Source of the DNA: an uncultured SAR86 cluster bacterium
GTDB taxonomy: Bacteria > Pseudomonadota > Gammaproteobacteria > Magnimaribacterales > D2472
DNA length: 46,544 nucleotides
Reading direction: 5' to 3'
NCBI GenBank assembly: GCA_902517425.1
Contig: CABYCI010000005.1
Coordinates: 1-46,544 of the forward strand
In this document: positions 46,132 through 46,544 of the stretch, piece after piece
Layout: every line of letters begins with the position of its first letter
How positions within the stretch are numbered: the stretch's first letter is position 1
The notes under the pieces: model-generated
The model's input: only the letters and a program-made list of their open reading frames with translations
The model's database searches: none
Told to the model about the DNA's origin: nothing
Translations under genes and position numbers: made by a program

Positions 46132-46544
46132 AACGGTTTACCAATTGTTCCATATATGGCGGTATATGCTGCCATTAAGGGACTCATTAGATGAGTTCTT
46201 CCAAGATAACCTTGTCTTCCTTCAAAATTTCTATTTGAAGTAGATGCGCATCTTTCATATGGTTTTAATTGATCTGGATTCATTCCTAAGCACATTGAAC
46301 ACCCAGGATCTCTCCAAATAAATCCTGCTTCCTTAAATATCTCATCTAAACCTTCCATTTCAGCCTGTTCTTTTACCATTCCTGAGCCAGGCACTACTAT
46401 AGCTTCGATAATATTCTCAGCAATAGTTTTACCTTTAACTACTTTTGCTGCTTGTCTTAGATCTTCAATTCTTGAATTTGTACATGAGCCTATAAAAACT
46501 TTGTCGAAAACTAAATCTGATAGTTTAGATTCATCCTTGATGCC
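46128..46544 (-). CDS. leuC: 3-isopropylmalate dehydratase large subunit (C-terminal part, cut by window end)
   Basis: The open frame continues without a stop to the window edge, giving the last 138 residues of LeuC. It includes [14 protein letters not shown] and [13 protein letters not shown] with the three cysteines of the [4Fe-4S] cluster, then [12 protein letters not shown]. The start lies beyond the window; an internal Met at 46394 is not the true start. Confidence 0.96.
   Translation of the reverse strand, partial: GIKDESKLSDLVFDKVFIGSCTNSRIEDLRQAAKVVKGKTIAENIIEAIVVPGSGMVKEQAEMEGLDEIFKEAGFIWRDPGCSMCLGMNPDQLKPYERCASTSNRNFEGRQGYLGRTHLMSPLMAAYTAIYGTIGKPL

Noticed and set aside
1-46544. 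CRISPR arrays, insertion sequences, rRNA genes
   Set aside because: Looked for regular repeats, transposase motifs and rRNA signatures on both strands; none seen.

Overview
This window is AT-rich, almost fully coding bacterial DNA from what looks like a marine gammaproteobacterium with a small, compact genome; SAR86-like is my best guess from base composition and gene style, and it is an inference. The evidence is gammaproteobacterial gene order (leuC-leuD-leuB-asd-fimV-truA-trpF near dedD-cvpA-purF; alaS-lysC near tRNA-Ser-GCU; umuDC with a LexA-type SOS box; lpxH next to a cyclophilin), many 1-26 base gene overlaps, and no gene-free stretch longer than about 175 bases.

Layout. 1-3.9 kb: a minimal MGMT domain coupled to ornithine aminotransferase (rocD), a divergent CtlX-type arginine/citrulline hydrolase, then a lipoprotein with an internal duplication beside a small membrane protein. 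3.9-18.5 kb: core metabolism and information genes (MTHFR-like protein, tRNA-Ser, dihydroorotase, lysC, alaS, gamma carbonic anhydrase, two Nudix hydrolases, purL, an MltF-like lipoprotein, uvrB, tRNA-Asn). 18.5-24.6 kb: an accessory block of five same-strand genes between tRNA-Asn and a divergent small gene: winged-helix regulator, GHKL (Hsp90/MORC-like) ATPase, DruA/DUF4338-like protein, an all-helical unknown and a small beta-rich unknown. It has its own operator-like palindrome and an intercistronic hairpin, and it is the best candidate here for an undescribed system, probably anti-phage defence. 24.5-32.3 kb: arsC, sulfotransferase, ppiB-like, lpxH, SOS-controlled umuDC with a third small gene, an OGFr-domain protein, DUF2237, small unknowns, a DCC protein, a ferritin-like protein behind a perfect 25-base Fur-like palindrome, and DUF1289. 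32.3-46.5 kb: acnB, then a long minus-strand run purF-cvpA-SPOR-malonyl-CoA decarboxylase-trpA-trpB-trpF-truA-fimV-asd-leuB-leuD-leuC(partial).

How the parts relate. RocD and CtlX suggest arginine/citrulline/ornithine use. LysC and Asd share the aspartate pathway, and LeuBCD and TrpABF complete parts of leucine and tryptophan synthesis. PurL and PurF serve purine synthesis and PyrC pyrimidine synthesis. Malonyl-CoA decarboxylase sits where relatives carry accD and folC. csrA is missing from its usual place between lysC and tRNA-Ser, where pyrC sits instead. No rRNA, CRISPR array, insertion sequence, integrase or prophage gene was seen.
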